Both the position numbers and the translations under genes were made by a program. 64,000 nucleotides of DNA from Pseudomonas sp. CFBP 13711 (GTDB taxonomy: Bacteria > Pseudomonadota > Gammaproteobacteria > Pseudomonadales > Pseudomonadaceae). Below are positions 62,462-64,000 of the stretch, in pieces. A model generated the notes under the pieces. It was given only the letters and a program-made list of their open reading frames with translations. It was not told the DNA's origin and did no database searches. The DNA is taken from NCBI RefSeq assembly GCF_014842265.1, contig NZ_JACYVI010000011.1:149593-213592 (forward strand), written 5' to 3'. Position 1 is the first letter of the stretch; each line of letters begins with the position of its first letter.

Positions 62462-62716
62462 TTAGTGTTGAAATTCACGGGAGTTTGATCCCGGGATACG
62501 AAATGCCCACTGCGGAACGTCGCAGGGGGTGTCACGACGGAAAGTGCGAAACGCACGTTTTCCGGCAGCGCGTGCAATTTGTGAAGACGATATAGCTTTA
62601 ACAAAGTCGTGCATAACAGCATCAGCGAGAGCACGAGCAGCAACAGGGTCAGAGATAGAGTTAGCAATGTGACACTCCACGGACCAGCGCAACAATTGAT
62701 ATTGGGACTTGTCCAT
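62462..62716 (-). CDS. Phage protein of unknown function
   Basis: An 84-residue basic protein: MDKSQYQLLRWSVECHIANS, then ISDPVAARALADAVMHDFVK and a basic tail with ARAAGKRAFRTFRR. The ATG shares one base with the previous stop (TGATG), which favours translation by coupling. A second open frame with a hydrophobic N-terminus overlaps its 3' two thirds in another frame. Not recognised. Confidence 0.6.
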   Translation of the reverse strand: MDKSQYQLLRWSVECHIANSISDPVAARALADAVMHDFVKAISSSQIARAAGKRAFRTFRRDTPCDVPQWAFRIPGSNSREFQH

Positions 62717-63024
62717 CAGAATCCCATCCATTCAGCAATTGAAGGAGTGCCAGCTTGTGAGGATTCAGCACGACCGTATTGTGAATATTGCTCGACCATA
62801 CGCCAATAACTTGCCGCATCAGCCTCGTCAGACATATTGAAGCAGTGGAGAGGCTTTGGAGGACCAACAAACATGCGAGAGTTCAGCGTGTCGCGGAGCT
62901 TGTCAAAGTCAGCAGATGATTGAAGCAGTGAAATAGCAGCTTGAGGGCGCATTTTCGCCTGGAGTTCAAGGTGTCGGCGCTGGGACGCACTCAAGGTCTT
63001 ACCCTGCTGGCTTACACGCTTCAT
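62716..63024 (-). CDS. Phage protein of unknown function
   Basis: A 102-residue basic protein, with a helical start (MKRVSQQGKTLSASQRRHLE, then LQAKMRPQAAISLLQSSADF) and ending AGTPSIAEWMGF. Its start overlaps the Rep stop by four bases and its stop overlaps the next start by one. The place right after Rep suggests a replication or regulatory role; no family recognised. Confidence 0.62.
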   Translation of the reverse strand: MKRVSQQGKTLSASQRRHLELQAKMRPQAAISLLQSSADFDKLRDTLNSRMFVGPPKPLHCFNMSDEADAASYWRMVEQYSQYGRAESSQAGTPSIAEWMGF

Positions 63025-64000
63025 GCTGCCACCAGTTGAAGATGACGAGGGATTACAGCGTGACGGTAGAACGATGGAACAGGAGCTTCAAACCGACGCT
63101 CAACTTCGCGAACGTTGCGGATGAAAACGACACCGTGGCGAGTGGCATCAAATGGGATCTTGATATCAATATCAAGCTGCCGCAACAGAGCACGATGCTT
63201 CTTTACGGCGGACTTTTCAAAATCGAAAGTCTGGCCGCACTGCCACAGAGCAACATATCCGGCAGTTGTCATAGCTGCCTTTGTTGAAGAAACGATATTT
63301 TTAGCAAGTAATTCATCTTTAACGGTCAAAACGTCAAAGTTGTTGATTTCACATTTTTCGCCGATCATAAGAAAACCCCTGTGGATTTCCGCTAGTTTAG
63401 ATTCATCAAATAAGCCCCAAAGATGAAGGCCTTCACGTTTCAAGAACTCAGCCCGACACTTAATTTCTGACCGGACCATACCAACAGAACGGCACCAATC
63501 TCGAAGTGCCGTTACATAACCTAACTCTTCGGAGTCTTCACCGAAGGTACGCTTAACACGGGGTAGCAGGTGAGCATCAAGTTCAGCAGCTTTAGCGTAA
63601 TTACCAGGGTAAACTAGGCGGCCAGCTTTCTCGCCACCTTTAGGTGTCCAAACACAGGTATTTCCATCAGGATACAGATAAGCAATAGAATTACGGTAAC
63701 GCTGACTAGATATACCGCGTAAGTAAGCTCGTTCGTTGCCCTGCCCTACATAAAAGTTGGAGGTCAGGTCGAGACGCTGGAAAACTGCACCATCAGCAGA
63801 TATACCGCCGTCCTGCATGCGCTGAATAGTCTTGCACTTCGTCATTGGAGGAAGGTCATATTCGGCCAGCAAAGAATTGATAACACGCATACAACCGTCG
63901 AGGTCTGGAATGCCGAAAACGTTATCAAGGCGATTGAGACGGGAAGGATTACCGTCGACAGTGATGCGGCGCCCGCAAACGTGAATTCGAAACGTCGTCG
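63021..64000 (-). CDS. Phage replication initiation protein, gene II/X family (5' end outside window)
   Basis: The frame is open to the right window edge: before the in-frame Met at 63890 it continues upstream as GRRITVDGNPSRLNRLDNVF and GIPDLDGC, which matches the N-terminal region of gene II/X-type Rep proteins (a GNP then NVFG pattern). The visible 326 codons include SNFYVGQGNERAYLRGISSQ, a PDGNTCVWTPKGGEKAGRLV segment and VRSEIKCRAEFLKREGLHLW. Rep nicks the double-stranded form to start rolling-circle replication. A second start inside, like the gene X start of Ff, is possible at 63890. Confidence 0.85.
   Translation of the reverse strand, partial: TTFRIHVCGRRITVDGNPSRLNRLDNVFGIPDLDGCMRVINSLLAEYDLPPMTKCKTIQRMQDGGISADGAVFQRLDLTSNFYVGQGNERAYLRGISSQRYRNSIAYLYPDGNTCVWTPKGGEKAGRLVYPGNYAKAAELDAHLLPRVKRTFGEDSEELGYVTALRDWCRSVGMVRSEIKCRAEFLKREGLHLWGLFDESKLAEIHRGFLMIGEKCEINNFDVLTVKDELLAKNIVSSTKAAMTTAGYVALWQCGQTFDFEKSAVKKHRALLRQLDIDIKIPFDATRHGVVFIRNVREVERRFEAPVPSFYRHAVIPRHLQLVAA

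Larger units (their letters stand above)
57781..64000 (-). mobile_element. Filamentous (inovirus) prophage integrated at dif, right end outside window
   Basis: All genes from 57811 to the right edge are on the minus strand, tightly packed, mostly with 1-4 base overlaps, in inovirus order: Rep (gene II-like), small proteins, ssDNA-binding protein, small proteins, major coat protein, terminator, pIII-like, pVI-like, Zot/pI, two small proteins. The left edge is the dif site. No integrase gene is seen within this part, which fits an element that borrows the host XerCD. The truncated recombinase lies outside dif. Confidence 0.88.

Noticed and set aside
1..64000. CRISPR arrays, tRNA or rRNA genes, insertion sequences with transposase
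   Set aside because: No regular spacer-repeat pattern, no tRNA-like cloverleaf or rRNA sequence and no transposase gene were seen.

Overview
This is a high-GC chromosomal segment from a Pseudomonas, most like the fluorescens/putida lineages. The reasons are the MvaT-type H-NS analogue, the two formaldehyde-oxidation systems, the PxpABC/Nac-type locus, the density of LysR regulators (seven intact genes) and a near-perfect Pseudomonas-type dif site. No rRNA, tRNA or CRISPR array was seen. All calls rest on reading the sequence and on family knowledge; no database search was possible.

Layout. (1) 1-11.5 kb: a 5-oxoproline/amino-acid utilisation locus with a biotin-carrier-like protein, PxpA, an SDR, a complete polar-amino-acid ABC transporter, an aminotransferase, PxpC-PxpB, a DHA2 efflux pump and a Nac-type LysR regulator. 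Two identically built palindromes of the form ATA-N9-TAT sit before the transporter operon and before the regulator. (2) 11.6-23.4 kb: signalling and chemotaxis, with a diguanylate cyclase gene broken by an in-frame TGA, a GAF-PAS-GGDEF-EAL protein, a SulP transporter, a soluble triple-PAS chemoreceptor and a triple-CheW protein. (3) 13.3-14.5 and 23.5-26.1 kb: formaldehyde detoxification by the glutathione-independent route (fdhA) and the glutathione-dependent route (gfa, frmA, esterase). A 77-base repeat that folds, and whose stems covary, lies beside each of the two loci. (4) 26-34.8 kb: small oxidoreductase, dioxygenase, tautomerase, glutaredoxin and dehalogenase genes, most beside a LysR gene. 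(5) 34.8-43.8 kb: an aldarate (galactarate/glucarate-type) catabolic cluster with a second LeuCD-like pair. (6) 44-57.5 kb: an accessory stretch with an exporter/Lrp pair, DUF3841, a lipoprotein, ankyrin repeats, an MvaT paralogue, an MFS gene broken by TAA, and a truncated tyrosine recombinase fused in frame to a duplicated lipoprotein tail.

(7) 57.8-64 kb: a filamentous (inovirus) prophage on the minus strand whose left end abuts a 28-base dif site. It holds gene II-like Rep (running off the window), ssDNA-binding protein, small proteins, major coat protein, a central terminator, pIII-like adsorption protein, pVI-like protein and Zot/pI. FtsK-orienting KOPS octamers found by eye run almost only on the plus strand left of this site and on the minus strand right of it. 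The window therefore appears to span the replication terminus, with an XerCD-type phage inserted at dif.

The strongest leads are the dif-borne inovirus, the covarying structured repeat, the duplicated lipoprotein tail on the integrase remnant, and the matched Nac-type operators.
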